A stretch of 64,000 nucleotides of DNA from Bacillus sp. FJAT-22090 (lineage in GTDB: Bacteria > Bacillota > Bacilli > Bacillales_A > Planococcaceae): assembly GCF_001278755.1 (NCBI RefSeq), contig NZ_CP012601.1:2542001-2606000 (forward strand), written 5' to 3'. Shown here in pieces: positions 1 to 7,498 of the stretch. The notes under the pieces are model-generated. The model was not told the origin of the DNA and did not search any database. It worked only from the letters and a program-made list of their open reading frames with translations. Position 1 is the stretch's first letter. Each line of letters starts with the position of its first letter. A program made the translations under genes and the position numbers.

Positions 1-60
1 AAGCGATTGATCCCAAAATCGCCATGTTTCTAGCTGTAATAAATCTTCTATTTGAGACAT
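1..60 (-). CDS. lipL: Partial lipL-like octanoyl/lipoyl transferase (N-terminus only)
   Basis: Only the first 20 codons are in the window; the gene runs off the left edge. Read on the minus strand it starts MSQIEDLLQLETWRFWDQSL, and an AAGGAG ribosome binding site lies 7 bases before the ATG. The W-R-x-x-D-Q-S pattern resembles the N-terminus of LipL, the octanoyl-[GcvH]:protein N-octanoyltransferase that moves octanoate from GcvH to E2 subunits in lipoate assembly. In B. subtilis lipL (ywfL) lies next to pta, and here it follows pta by 12 bases, so context supports the call. With 20 residues the identification is tentative; another lipoate ligase family member would fit equally well. Confidence 0.5.
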   Translation of the reverse strand, partial: MSQIEDLLQLETWRFWDQSL

Positions 61-72
61 TTAGTTAACTCC

Positions 73-1017
73 TTAATTCAACACTTGTGCTGCTGTAATG
101 TAAGCCAGCTTATATACATCCTCTGCAGAACATCCGCGTGACAAATCGTTTACTGGTGCATTCAATCCTTGTAGAATAGGTCCAATTGCTTCAAATCCAC
201 CTAAACGTTCCGCAATTTTATATCCTATATTCCCAGCTTCCAGTGATGGAAAAACAAATACATTTGCATCCCCTTGCACAACCGCTTCAGGTGCTTTTTT
301 TGCAGCGATTGCTGGGACGATACTAGCATCAAATTGCAATTCACCTTCTATCGCAACATTTGGGGCTAATTTCTTTGCCATTTCTGTTGCTTTCACTACT
401 TTCTCGGTCTCTTCTGATTGTGCAGAGCCTTTGGTAGAAAAAGATAGCATTGCAACTTTTGGTTTTATTCCGAAAGCTGCAGCAGTTTTCGCACTTTCTA
501 CTGCAATTTCTGCCAAATCTTCACTCGTTGGGGCTATTGTAATTGCACAATCTGCAAATACATAACGAAGGTCGTCTTTCACCATAATAAAAGCCCCGCT
601 TGTTTTAGAGATACCTGGCTTTGTCTTAATAATTTGAAGTGCAGGTCTCACCGTTTCAGCTGTTGTATGTGCTGCTCCACTTACTAATCCGTTCGCTCTC
701 TTTGTATACACAAGCATAGTTCCAAAATAATTAACGTCTTTTAATAGCTCTCTGGCCTCATCTTGGGTAACTTTTCCTTTACGTCGTTCTACTAATGACT
801 GCACCAGCTCATCTATTTCTTCATACGTTTCAGGGTCAATAACGGTGAGATTTTTAGGAAGACTTTGAGAAGTGCCAATTACAACCGGCTTTATTATTCC
901 TTCTTCTTGAAGTTTTAATGCAGCTTCAATAATACGTTCATCCGTTCCTTCAGGCAGCACAATGGATATATTGGCATTTCTTAATTTATCTTTTAACTCT
1001 TGAAATAAATCTGCCAT
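73..1017 (-). CDS. pta: Phosphate acetyltransferase Pta
   Basis: Cytoplasmic enzyme exchanging acetyl-CoA and acetyl phosphate in overflow metabolism (Pta-AckA). The 314-residue protein matches the usual length of the short, single-domain Bacillus Pta (about 320) and carries family stretches such as VLPEGTDERI near the N-terminus, NYFGTML with GLVSGAAHTTAETVRPALQ in the middle, and a C-terminal segment with GNIGYKIAERLGG, all typical of phosphate acetyl/butyryl transferases. The reading frame is open to 1071, but the ATG at 1017 is chosen because GTAGGAGGGC sits just before it. lipL-like follows at 60; hemQ is divergent, the same arrangement as around B. subtilis pta. No CcpA site was recognised with confidence. 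Confidence 0.95.
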   Translation of the reverse strand: MADLFQELKDKLRNANISIVLPEGTDERIIEAALKLQEEGIIKPVVIGTSQSLPKNLTVIDPETYEEIDELVQSLVERRKGKVTQDEARELLKDVNYFGTMLVYTKRANGLVSGAAHTTAETVRPALQIIKTKPGISKTSGAFIMVKDDLRYVFADCAITIAPTSEDLAEIAVESAKTAAAFGIKPKVAMLSFSTKGSAQSEETEKVVKATEMAKKLAPNVAIEGELQFDASIVPAIAAKKAPEAVVQGDANVFVFPSLEAGNIGYKIAERLGGFEAIGPILQGLNAPVNDLSRGCSAEDVYKLAYITAAQVLN

Positions 1018-1168
1018 TTTTAGCCCTCCTACTATCTTTTTCGTTAGTTCAAGCATACACGACTTTGTCACACATTGTCATGCGTAAGTGCATGCTAAAC
1101 GGGAAAGTTTGGCGGTTGTATGATACACTAAAAATGCGAAATTTTAATTAAAAGGAGTGTCTTACTCA

Positions 1169-1918
1169 ATGAATGAAGCAGCAATTACACTAGATGGTTG
1201 GTACGTATTACATGATTTCCGACAAATGGACTGGGCATCATGGAAGCAAGTTGATCCAGAACTTCGTAAACAAGCTACGGATGAATTTGTCGCATTCCTA
1301 GACGAATTACAACAAGCAGATGACGCAAAAACAGGAGCACATGCATTTTACACAATTGTAGGCCAAAAAGCCGATTTCATGTTAATGACATTACGTCCAA
1401 CAGTGGACGAGCTTCAAGAACTAGAAGCAAAGTTTAATAAATTAACAATTGCGGATTTTACAATCCCTGCTTACTCTTATGTTTCTGTAGTTGAATTGTC
1501 TAATTATCTTGCTGGCGAATCTAACGAGGATCCATATCAAAATCCACATGTACGTGCTCGTTTATACCCAGAGCTTCAACGTTCACAATACATTTGCTTC
1601 TATCCGATGGACAAGCGTCGCGATGGCAATGATAACTGGTATATGCTTTCTATGGATGATCGCCGTGCATTAATGGCTAGTCACGGGAAAATCGGCCGCG
1701 GTTATGCAGGAAAAGTAAAACAAATTATATCTGGTTCTGTCGGATTCGATGATTTCGAATGGGGCGTTACTTTATTCTCAGATGATGTACTTCAATTTAA
1801 AAAATTAGTATATGAAATGCGTTTTGACGAAGTAAGTGCTCGTTATGCAGAATTCGGTTCATTCTTCATCGGTACCATTCTTGCAGGAGAAAAACGCTTA
1901 GAGTTTTTCAATATTTAA
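1169..1918 (+). CDS. hemQ: Coproheme decarboxylase HemQ (chlorite dismutase fold)
   Basis: HemQ oxidatively decarboxylates Fe-coproporphyrin III to heme b, the last step of the coproporphyrin-dependent pathway of Gram-positives. The 249-residue product is full length. The motif YPMDKRR places Tyr145 and Lys149 where the catalytic Tyr and Lys of S. aureus HemQ lie, and His172 in [13 protein letters not shown] fits the proximal heme ligand. A GTG at 1157 is in frame, but it lies inside the AAAGGAG ribosome binding site, so the ATG at 1169 (11 bases after it) is the start. It is transcribed away from pta and ends at a strong terminator (1926-1957). Confidence 0.96.
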   Translation: MNEAAITLDGWYVLHDFRQMDWASWKQVDPELRKQATDEFVAFLDELQQADDAKTGAHAFYTIVGQKADFMLMTLRPTVDELQELEAKFNKLTIADFTIPAYSYVSVVELSNYLAGESNEDPYQNPHVRARLYPELQRSQYICFYPMDKRRDGNDNWYMLSMDDRRALMASHGKIGRGYAGKVKQIISGSVGFDDFEWGVTLFSDDVLQFKKLVYEMRFDEVSARYAEFGSFFIGTILAGEKRLEFFNI

Positions 1919-1925
1919 TCGTTAC

Positions 1926-1957
1926 AAAAAGCTGCAGCTTATGCAGCTTTTTTTATT
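1926..1957 (+). terminator. Rho-independent terminator after hemQ
   Basis: An 11-bp perfect stem (AAAAAGCTGCA pairing with TGCAGCTTTTT), 5-base loop and trailing T-run, 8 bases after the hemQ stop. The A-run on the other side could also let it work on the minus strand, but no minus gene ends here. Confidence 0.9.
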
Positions 1958-2022
1958 TAGCATCCATGCATTTCGGTATGATGATAGATCTCCTTGCATA
2001 GTGTAGTGTAGGAGGTGATGCG

Positions 2023-2433
2023 TTGGCAGTAATCCAATACAATGATAAACAACTGGATTTACTAGCAAGGCTAATGCGTGCTGAGGCAGAGGGTGAAGGC
2101 GATCTGGAATGCTTATGGTAGGGAATGCCGGAGTGAACCGGGTTCTTGTCGACTACCTAGATTTCAAAGATATCCGTAACCTGGAAGAAATGGTTTTTCA
2201 AAGTCCTGGTGGATTTGAAGCAACACAAAAATCCTATTTTTATCAACGAGCACGGGATTCTGATAGCTAAACGGGTTGTTCAAGGCGAACGCTTTTATCC
2301 TGCAGAACGCTCATTATGAATTTTTGAACCCCCAGGCGATTGTCCTCCCCAATGGTATAACCAATGGAACGCCGGACGTTATAAAGCACATTGCTTCTAC
2401 TCTCCTACAACTACAGATTGTCCAAATATCTAA
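2023..2433 (+). pseudogene. cwlJ: Decayed cwlJ (spore cortex-lytic hydrolase), two frameshifts and a nonsense codon
   Basis: CwlJ is the GerQ-dependent cortex-lytic enzyme of the SleB/CwlJ (Hydrolase_2) family, acting in the spore coat at germination. A GGAGGTGAT site precedes a TTG at 2023. Frame 1 gives ...DLLARLMRAEAEGEG and stops at 2119. One base seems missing at about 2107, after which the next frame reads GMLMVGNAGVNRV through SYFYQRARDSD and stops at 2268. The third frame reads AKRVVQGERFYPAERSL, hits TGA at 2317 where the family has Trp (SLW), then continues EPPGDCPPQWYNQWNAGRYK to the natural TAA at 2431. Order and motifs match CwlJ throughout, so nothing large is missing. Three lesions make a single sequencing error unlikely. 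gerQ follows 17 bases on, as in the normal cwlJ-gerQ operon. Confidence 0.85.
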
Positions 2434-2450
2434 AAAGAAAGGATGTATGA

Positions 2451-2792
2451 ATGGTTCAATATTATTGGTACCCTGGAGGCTATCCACAACCACAACCACA
2501 ACAACAGCAACAAATGACCCCACCAAACATTCAACCAACCACGCCCGCAGCCGCTCGTCAGGAAGAATCCTACATTGAAAACATTTTAAGAATGAACAAA
2601 GGAAAGCTTGGTACCTTTTATTTCACTTTCGAAAATAATAAGGAATGGAACGCCAAAGTGATTAAAGGCTATATCGAAGCTGCTGGTCGAGATCATGTCA
2701 TTCTTAGTGATCCTAGCGGAAAAAGATACTTAATGCTTATGATTTACTTAGATTATGTAACATTCGATGAGGAAATCAATTACAATTTATAA
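2451..2792 (+). CDS. gerQ: Spore coat protein GerQ
   Basis: GerQ is an inner coat protein, crosslinked by transglutaminase, required to localise and activate CwlJ during Ca-DPA germination. The 113-residue product has the typical low-complexity N-terminus (WYPGG followed by Pro/Gln repeats to about residue 25) and the conserved C-terminal domain with QEESYIENILRMNKGK, ENNKEWNAKVIKGYIEAAG and DPSGKRYLM. The ATG at 2451 has an AGAAAGG site. It is the second gene of a cwlJ-gerQ operon whose first gene is broken here, so it may have lost its main partner; other SleB/CwlJ enzymes elsewhere in the genome could compensate. Expected to be mother-cell (SigE-type) expressed. Confidence 0.95.
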   Translation: MVQYYWYPGGYPQPQPQQQQQMTPPNIQPTTPAAARQEESYIENILRMNKGKLGTFYFTFENNKEWNAKVIKGYIEAAGRDHVILSDPSGKRYLMLMIYLDYVTFDEEINYNL

Positions 2793-2795
2793 AAT

Positions 2796-2834
2796 AAAAA
2801 GCTTATCCGTTTTCAAGGATAAGCTTTTTAATTT
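2796..2834 (+). terminator. Terminator after gerQ
   Basis: A 13-bp stem (AAAAAGCTTATCC with GGATAAGCTTTTT) and 8-base loop directly after the gerQ stop, ending in T-rich sequence. Confidence 0.9.
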
Positions 2835-2905
2835 GAACTTTGACTAACGAATTGGTATCTCTTATACAATTATAGAATATCTCACTTTAAGGATAACTAT
2901 GTGAA

Positions 2906-2998
2906 ATGGTCTCGGTTATGTGGATATTGGTCTTGATTATGCTAGAATTGGTCTCGCTCCTGGACAAATTAGTCTCGTTTATCGGTGAACTTGTCTCG
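2906..2998 (+). repeat. 21-bp-period array of TTGGTCTCG cores (array 1, five units)
   Basis: GTCTCG (second unit GTCTTG) starts at 2909, 2930, 2951, 2972 and 2993, exactly 21 bp apart each time. The core is roughly A-T-T-G-G-T-C-T-C-G with 11 unconserved bases between. The same array type recurs at 26841 and 38721. It fills the gap between the gerQ terminator and a small membrane-protein gene. The units can also be read as heptads of an ORF (2906-3031), see findings. Confidence 0.9.
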
Positions 2999-3122
2999 TT
3001 CCGCCATTTTCTAATAGTTTCTAGAAAATAATTACAAGCCAAGAAGTCTCGAGAATAAATTCTGAAATTTTACTGCATATGATGAATTTTTAGATTATGA
3101 TTACTAACAGGGAGGGAATTAC

Positions 3123-3281
3123 ATGGAAACTTTCTTAGCAATTTTGCCATTGATTTTTTGGTTATTGATTTTTGTAGTGATAATTATTGCCATTGTTCGG
3201 GCTACAAAAAGATCGAATAGAAGAAGAATCCTTGAATTGGAAGAAGAAAATAAACGACTTAAAGAGAATAAAAATATATAA
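3123..3281 (+). CDS. Small single-span membrane protein, 52 aa
   Basis: I do not recognise a family. The product METFLAILPLIFWLLIFVVI... has one hydrophobic segment (about residues 5-26), then a basic patch TKRSNRRR (28-35), then an acidic/basic helix ILELEEENKRLKENK that looks like a short coiled coil. This fits an N-out, C-in small membrane protein by the positive-inside rule. GGGAGG lies 8 bases before the ATG, a strong ribosome binding site, and a terminator follows (3306-3331), so it is probably a real one-gene unit. Its role is unknown. Confidence 0.7.
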   Translation: METFLAILPLIFWLLIFVVIIIAIVRATKRSNRRRILELEEENKRLKENKNI

Positions 3282-3305
3282 ATAAAAATGGAATATTAAA
3301 CGGGT

Positions 3306-3331
3306 CAGCTCATTTAAATGGGCTGTTTTTT
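3306..3331 (+). terminator. Terminator after the 52-aa membrane protein gene
   Basis: CAGC-CATTT pairs with AAATG-GCTG (one bulge each side), followed by six T. It closes the small gene at 3123-3281. Confidence 0.75.
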
Positions 3332-3336
3332 GTTGT

Positions 3337-3362
3337 AAAAAAACACCGCTATAGGCGGTGTT
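3337..3362 (-). terminator. Terminator for the ywdK-side minus-strand operon
   Basis: AACACCGC / GCGGTGTT stem with 5-base loop; read on the minus strand it ends in a run of seven T. It lies about 95 bases after the ywdK stop and back to back with the plus-strand terminator. Confidence 0.8.
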
Positions 3363-3456
3363 AAAATGAATGTTAAGGTAGTATTCAACTTAGCGTTTAA
3401 AATAACCTGTCTTTTCAATACATAACGGGGATGGTTATTTTTGGCCTTCCAATTAA

Positions 3457-3837
3457 TTAACTTGCATATTTTACTGCAGCAACGATTAACATGATCCATC
3501 CGACTAAAAACGCTACGCCACCGATTGGTGTGATGGCACCAAGAACACTAATACCTGATAAGCTCAATACGTATAGGCTTCCGGAGAATAAAATAATTCC
3601 TACTAAAATAAGATAACCTGCAGTATTTAAGGTTGACACATGACCGATTAATTTTTCACTCATCAATATGCCAATTGCCACTAGTGCAAGTGCATGAAAC
3701 ATTTGATACTGTACAGCAGTTTCCCAAGTAGCTAAATATTTTTCTGATAAAGTTGCTTTTAAAGCATGTGCACCAAATGCCCCTAGTGCAACCGAAAGAA
3801 ATCCATTGATAGCCCCTGCAATGATAAATAATTTCAT
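3457..3837 (-). CDS. ywdK: DUF423 membrane protein YwdK
   Basis: A 126-residue DUF423 protein of unknown biochemical function. The signature AGAINGFLSVALGAFGAHALK near residues 7-27 and the YQMFHALALVAIGIL segment with its conserved His are typical. Four hydrophobic segments (about 1-22, 46-62, 72-95, 100-122) predict a four-span cytoplasmic membrane protein. A GGAGG site precedes the ATG. It is the last gene of a minus-strand run DUF4230 - ung - small Cys-rich gene - ywdI - ywdK, resembling the B. subtilis ywd locus. Confidence 0.92.
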   Translation of the reverse strand: MKLFIIAGAINGFLSVALGAFGAHALKATLSEKYLATWETAVQYQMFHALALVAIGILMSEKLIGHVSTLNTAGYLILVGIILFSGSLYVLSLSGISVLGAITPIGGVAFLVGWIMLIVAAVKYAS

Positions 3838-3856
3838 ATTGACCTCCTACTTTCTA

Positions 3857-4102
3857 TTAAAAATCAAATAATGATTCTCCATTTGCATCGCCTTTTTTTA
3901 ATACACTCGATTGCGTAGATACTTTTGGAGATGTTGGAACCGTGCTTAAAACAGGAGGTAAAGTTGCCGAGGAATCTAACACGACATCACATAATGCACG
4001 AATCGCAACTAATGCCTCTCTTGTCGATTGTTCATTCGTTTCCATTTTTGCTTTATGCACTTGTTTTTCTATTTGCATTAATATTTGTTCACTAGAAATC
4101 AT
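3857..4102 (-). CDS. ywdI: YwdI family protein
   Basis: An 81-residue soluble protein. Residues 1-45 (ISSEQILMQIEKQV, then a helical stretch with REALVAIRALCDVVL) match the YwdI family found next to ung in Bacillus; the second half is a low-complexity Ser/Pro/Thr tail ending DANGESLFDF. No function is known for the family. Its ATG (4102-4100) overlaps the stop of the upstream small Cys-rich gene in an ATGA junction, which suggests coupled translation. ywdK follows after 19 bases. Confidence 0.8.
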   Translation of the reverse strand: MISSEQILMQIEKQVHKAKMETNEQSTREALVAIRALCDVVLDSSATLPPVLSTVPTSPKVSTQSSVLKKGDANGESLFDF

Positions 4103-4278
4103 TTATTATGACCCTCCCCTTGCTTCGGTTCAAATTTCAAGCACTCCATCCCAGATGTACGTTTCACCAATACAGACGGAAGCTCTTTCGTTTTAAACCC
4201 ATAAGCCCTACAGCCACGTGGATGACCTGCATCCCATGTAGTAAAAAAGTGTCGGCATTTAAAACAGTTTACGGCCAA
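4099..4278 (-). CDS. Small Cys-rich, zinc-ribbon-like protein, 59 aa, TTG start
   Basis: The minus strand encodes a 59-residue protein starting LAVNCFKCRHFFTTWDAGHP. It has a C-x2-C-x-H cluster at the N-terminus, a later Cys in RGCRAY, and another in GMECLKFEP, so it could bind zinc. The TTG at 4278 is preceded by a G-rich site (GTGGGGGAG). The stop overlaps the ywdI start (ATGA), and ung ends 37 bases upstream, so it sits inside an apparent operon. Small proteins of this kind next to ung are often annotated only as hypothetical; I have no function for it. The open frame is well conserved-looking and ATGA-coupled, hence fairly likely real. Confidence 0.7.
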   Translation of the reverse strand: MAVNCFKCRHFFTTWDAGHPRGCRAYGFKTKELPSVLVKRTSGMECLKFEPKQGEGHNK

Positions 4279-4315
4279 TACACTCCCCCACTTTCCATTC
4301 CATATACTAGCATAA

Positions 4316-4969
4316 CTAGAGGCAAAAATCGATTGGCTTCTCTCCCCATGCTAACAGCTGTGCATTTATTTTAGAATACGGCTTGCTTCCAAAAAAACCT
4401 CTATGTGCACTGAGTGGGCTCGGGTGTGGGGCTTCTAGAATAACATGTTTACTTGTATCTATCAGTTTCTTTTTTAGTTGTGCCGGTTTACCCCACAAGA
4501 CAAAAATGATTGGCTCTTCTCTATTAGATAGTTTAGTTATAATGGTATCTGTGAGTACTTCCCAACCCTGTCCTTTATGTGAATTAGCCTCTCCTGCACG
4601 AACCGTTAAAACCGTGTTGAGCAATAAAACTCCTTGTTTTGCCCAGCTTTCTAAATAACCACTTGTAGGAAGAGGACAACCGATATCTTCCAAAAGTTCT
4701 TTGAACATATTGCGTAAGCTTGGTGGAATCGCAACTCCTGGCTTTACAGAAAAACTCATACCATGGGCTTGTCCCGGACCGTGATATGGATCTTGACCAA
4801 GAATTACTACCTTCACTTCATTAAAAGGCGTGGCACGAAGAGCACTTCCGATATCTTCCCTTGCTGGATAAATAGTATGTTCTGTGTACTCCTTGTCTAG
4901 AAAGTCGTTTAGTTTTAAGAAGTATGACTTACTACGTTCTTCGTCTAATATTTCTTTCCAAGTTGTCAT
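4316..4969 (-). CDS. ung: Uracil-DNA glycosylase (family 1)
   Basis: Removes uracil from DNA to start base excision repair. The 217-residue protein has the water-activating loop [17 protein letters not shown] with catalytic Asp60, the uracil-binding Asn in LLLNTVLTV, and the DNA-intercalation loop [13 protein letters not shown], all intact. Length matches family 1 UDG (about 225). Its ribosome binding site AAGGAG overlaps the last codons of the upstream DUF4230 gene, whose stop ends 6 bases before the ung ATG, so the two are co-transcribed. Confidence 0.97.
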   Translation of the reverse strand: MTTWKEILDEERSKSYFLKLNDFLDKEYTEHTIYPAREDIGSALRATPFNEVKVVILGQDPYHGPGQAHGMSFSVKPGVAIPPSLRNMFKELLEDIGCPLPTSGYLESWAKQGVLLLNTVLTVRAGEANSHKGQGWEVLTDTIITKLSNREEPIIFVLWGKPAQLKKKLIDTSKHVILEAPHPSPLSAHRGFFGSKPYSKINAQLLAWGEKPIDFCL

Positions 4970-4975
4970 GACACA

Positions 4976-5728
4976 TCACTCCTTAAACTCAACCTGGACA
5001 TCAAAATCTACCAATCCGAACATTTCTTTTACAGATGTTGCAGCATTTTCTTCTGCTAGTTGCAATAGACCTTGTCCTGTTGCCTCTTCAATCATCATTT
5101 CCTTGGCAGTTTCAGCAAGCTCATATGCTTCTTCTATATCCGCTTTTTCACGGAATAATCCTTCATAAGAAAATACTTCTACTTGATCAAATAAAATTTC
5201 TGGTCCTCCTAAGAATTGAGCTTTAGGTAATGTTAGTTCTGCAGTTTTATTTTTCTCATCCACTTTTATATCAGCATTTGTTACTTGAGAGAAGTCCACT
5301 CCTGCTTTTACCGAACCAGGGACAACTACGAGTAATTGTCTTTTTGTTCCTGGCAAATCAATACCGATTTCTTTTCCAAATACCGCATTATCTTGTCGTT
5401 CAATAATTACTTTTGTAAATGCTTGAGCAGTCGATAATTCATTCAAGGCTTGTACCTGCTCCAGAAACGATCCTTTGCTTTCCGTGAATGTACTTCCTTT
5501 TATTGCCCAAAAAGCAGCAAATGGTAAGGCAGCTAATAATAGAAGAACAGCAATCACTAAAACCATAAAAGTTTTAAAACGCAGATTGGATAAAACACGC
5601 GGTACCTTCCAAAATCCGAATCCTTTTCTAGTTGGATTTTCTACAATAGTAGCTGCTGATTCTTTCTGTGCTTTTAACTCTTCTAATAGTTTTTCCATTT
5701 CACGAATTTTTTTATCGTCGTTTCGCAT
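4976..5728 (-). CDS. DUF4230 membrane-anchored protein
   Basis: A 250-residue protein. Residues 1-28 are charged and helical (IREMEKLLEELKAQKES), residues about 53-76 form one transmembrane helix, and the rest (from about 85) is a DUF4230 domain with LNELSTAQAFTKVIIERQD and LLVVVPGSVKAGVDFSQV. The domain is probably outside the membrane, judging by the basic residues before the helix. Function of DUF4230 is not known. It is the first gene of the minus-strand run with ung; a divergent small gene starts at 5834. Confidence 0.85.
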   Translation of the reverse strand: MRNDDKKIREMEKLLEELKAQKESAATIVENPTRKGFGFWKVPRVLSNLRFKTFMVLVIAVLLLLAALPFAAFWAIKGSTFTESKGSFLEQVQALNELSTAQAFTKVIIERQDNAVFGKEIGIDLPGTKRQLLVVVPGSVKAGVDFSQVTNADIKVDEKNKTAELTLPKAQFLGGPEILFDQVEVFSYEGLFREKADIEEAYELAETAKEMMIEEATGQGLLQLAEENAATSVKEMFGLVDFDVQVEFKE

Positions 5729-5833
5729 GTCATCCCTCTTTTCCTCTTAATCTATTACGTTTAACAGTACCGAAAAGTTTCTATATTAACAACTATCCAA
5801 TACATGATAGGATAAAAAAAAGGAGACATGCAA

Positions 5834-6094
5834 ATGGCCGATTTACATTTTCGTGAAAAACTAAAAAATATAGAAAAAGCTGCTAGTACGTCGAATGAAG
5901 TTCCAGAAAAAGCTAAAAATATTGGAATGGGTTGCTTTACTTTGGGAATGATTCTATTAATAGCATTTCTTATCTTTTTAGCATTTTCTTTATTTTTAAA
6001 CGGAATACTCATAGGATCTAGTATTTGTTTTATCATTGCAATTATTTTAGTATTTGTTTTAATTAAATTATGGACTGCTCCAAAACTACCTTAA
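5834..6094 (+). CDS. Small two-span membrane protein, 86 aa, unknown
   Basis: Unrecognised. The N-terminal 34 residues are polar and helical (MADLHFREKLKNIEKAASTS), followed by two hydrophobic helices (about 36-56 and 60-80) separated by a short LNGILIG turn. The ATG at 5828 lies only 2 bases after the AAAAGGAG site, so ATG 5834 is the better start. It stands alone between the divergent DUF4230 gene and pdxK. Confidence 0.7.
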   Translation: MADLHFREKLKNIEKAASTSNEVPEKAKNIGMGCFTLGMILLIAFLIFLAFSLFLNGILIGSSICFIIAIILVFVLIKLWTAPKLP

Positions 6095-6164
6095 ACAAAA
6101 TAATGATCTAATCTGTTATAATTAAAAATATTATATATTGCAAAGAAAAAGGAGAAATTACACC

Positions 6165-6998
6165 ATGTCTATCAAAAAAACATTAACGATTGCAGGCTCT
6201 GATACTTCAGGCGGCGCTGGAATACAAGCAGATTTAAAAACGTTCCAAGAGCATGGAACATACGGAATGAACGTATTAACTGTTATTGCTACGATGGATC
6301 CTGACAATGGATGGAGCCACGGAGTATACTCTATTCCCGTAGAGGAAATTAAGCGTCAAGCAAAAACAGCATTATCAACAGATGTTGATGCTATAAAAAC
6401 AGGAATGTTAAGTACAGAAGAAATTATCGAGACAGCTGGCAATATTATTGAAGAATCTCGCGTAAGCAGTGTTGTTATAGATCCGGTGATGGTTTGTAAA
6501 GGTGAAGATGAAGTGTTGAACCCTGGTACTGTGGATGCAATGATCGAGTTTTTACTTCCACGTGCTTTAGTTGTGACACCTAATCTGTTCGAAGCTGGAC
6601 AACTTTCTGGACTTGGCGCATTAAAAACTGTGGAAGACATGAAAGCTGCTGCAGAAAAAATACATGCACTTGGTGCAAAAAATGTTGTAGTTAAAGGCGG
6701 TAAACAATTAGCACATGAAAAAGCAGTAGACTTATTCTATGATGGACAAACTCATACACTATTAGAAACAGAAAAAACAGAAACAACTTACAATCATGGT
6801 GCTGGTTGCACATTCGCTGCTGCAATTACAGCAAACTTAGCAAATGGACTGACAGTGTCGGATGCAGTATTCGAAGCAAAAGAATTTGTTTCTGCAGCAA
6901 TTACACATGGTTGGAAACTAAACCAATACGTTGGACCTGTTCTTCACGGAGCGAAAGGTAAATTCGGTGCACCAGAAGTTACCACTACTATCGTTTAA
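6165..6998 (+). CDS. pdxK: Pyridoxine/pyridoxal kinase (ThiD-like PdxK)
   Basis: Phosphorylates vitamin B6 vitamers to feed pyridoxal phosphate salvage; the ThiD-like ribokinase-fold PdxK of B. subtilis (ywdB) belongs to the same family and lies in the same chromosomal area. The 277-residue product shows TIAGSDTSGGAGIQADLKTF, DPVMVCKG, TPNLFEAGQLSG, the VVKGGK strand and the anion-hole motif NHGAGCTFAAAITA with its catalytic Asp replaced by a Gly-Ala-Gly-Cys arrangement, as in that subgroup. The frame is open from 6138 but the ATG at 6165 follows AAAAAGGAG. HMP kinase activity (ThiD) cannot be excluded from sequence. Confidence 0.88.
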   Translation: MSIKKTLTIAGSDTSGGAGIQADLKTFQEHGTYGMNVLTVIATMDPDNGWSHGVYSIPVEEIKRQAKTALSTDVDAIKTGMLSTEEIIETAGNIIEESRVSSVVIDPVMVCKGEDEVLNPGTVDAMIEFLLPRALVVTPNLFEAGQLSGLGALKTVEDMKAAAEKIHALGAKNVVVKGGKQLAHEKAVDLFYDGQTHTLLETEKTETTYNHGAGCTFAAAITANLANGLTVSDAVFEAKEFVSAAITHGWKLNQYVGPVLHGAKGKFGAPEVTTTIV

Positions 6999-7013
6999 TA
7001 TTATTTCTAATTT

Positions 7014-7046
7014 CTCGCAAAGTCTCTTTGGCTTTGCGAGTTTTTT
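7014..7046 (+). terminator. Terminator after pdxK
   Basis: Nine-bp perfect stem CTCGCAAAG / CTTTGCGAG followed by six T, 16 bases after the pdxK stop. Confidence 0.93.
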
Positions 7047-7135
7047 GTTTTGATCATTAATAGCTCAATCATTCGCATCAAAAACATTTTTTCATTATAC
7101 TAATAAAAGACAGTATGCTAGGAGGCTATTTAAAA

Positions 7136-7486
7136 ATGGAACTTGTCCATGTAGAGCAGTTACAAGAGCTTTTAAATAATTTTGCAAACGAAGATGTTTA
7201 TATACATTTAGAAACAACGAATGGTGCTTATGCAACTCATTTTAATGAGAATGTTTTTAATGCAGGTGCTTTTATTCGCAATGTGGTTATACGTTATGAA
7301 CTTGGAAAAGTAGCCGGTGAGGCACCACATCGAGTTGGCCTTAAACTTCCGCACGGTTGGGTTTATGCCCAAGGAATCACACATTATGAGTTAGATGAGC
7401 ATGGTCGATTATTAATGGCAGGTCATGATCAAAGCGGAAAACTTGCAGTTGCACTTCAAATTAGCAGAACACCATTCACTTATTAA
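7136..7486 (+). CDS. yojF: YojF family protein (DUF1806)
   Basis: A 116-residue DUF1806 protein; the family partners with BshB2 (yojF-yojG in B. subtilis) but its own function is unproved. Typical features are the start MELVHVEQLQELL, the YIHLETTNGAYA strand, GAFIRNVVIRYE and GWVYAQGITHYELDE. ATG 7115 lies before the GGAGG site, so the ATG at 7136 is used. The downstream bshB2 starts 12 bases after the stop, so the pair forms an operon; a supporting role in bacillithiol metabolism is an inference from that. Confidence 0.9.
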   Translation: MELVHVEQLQELLNNFANEDVYIHLETTNGAYATHFNENVFNAGAFIRNVVIRYELGKVAGEAPHRVGLKLPHGWVYAQGITHYELDEHGRLLMAGHDQSGKLAVALQISRTPFTY

Positions 7487-7498
7487 GGAGGAATTGAA

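Noticed and set aside
1157-1168. GTG start for hemQ at 1157
   Set aside because: The codon is part of the AAAGGAG ribosome binding site of the ATG at 1169.
2276-2578. A 100-codon plus-strand ORF over the end of cwlJ and start of gerQ
   Set aside because: It is out of frame with both recognised genes, and its composition (Thr runs) comes from the Pro/Gln repeat of gerQ read in another frame.
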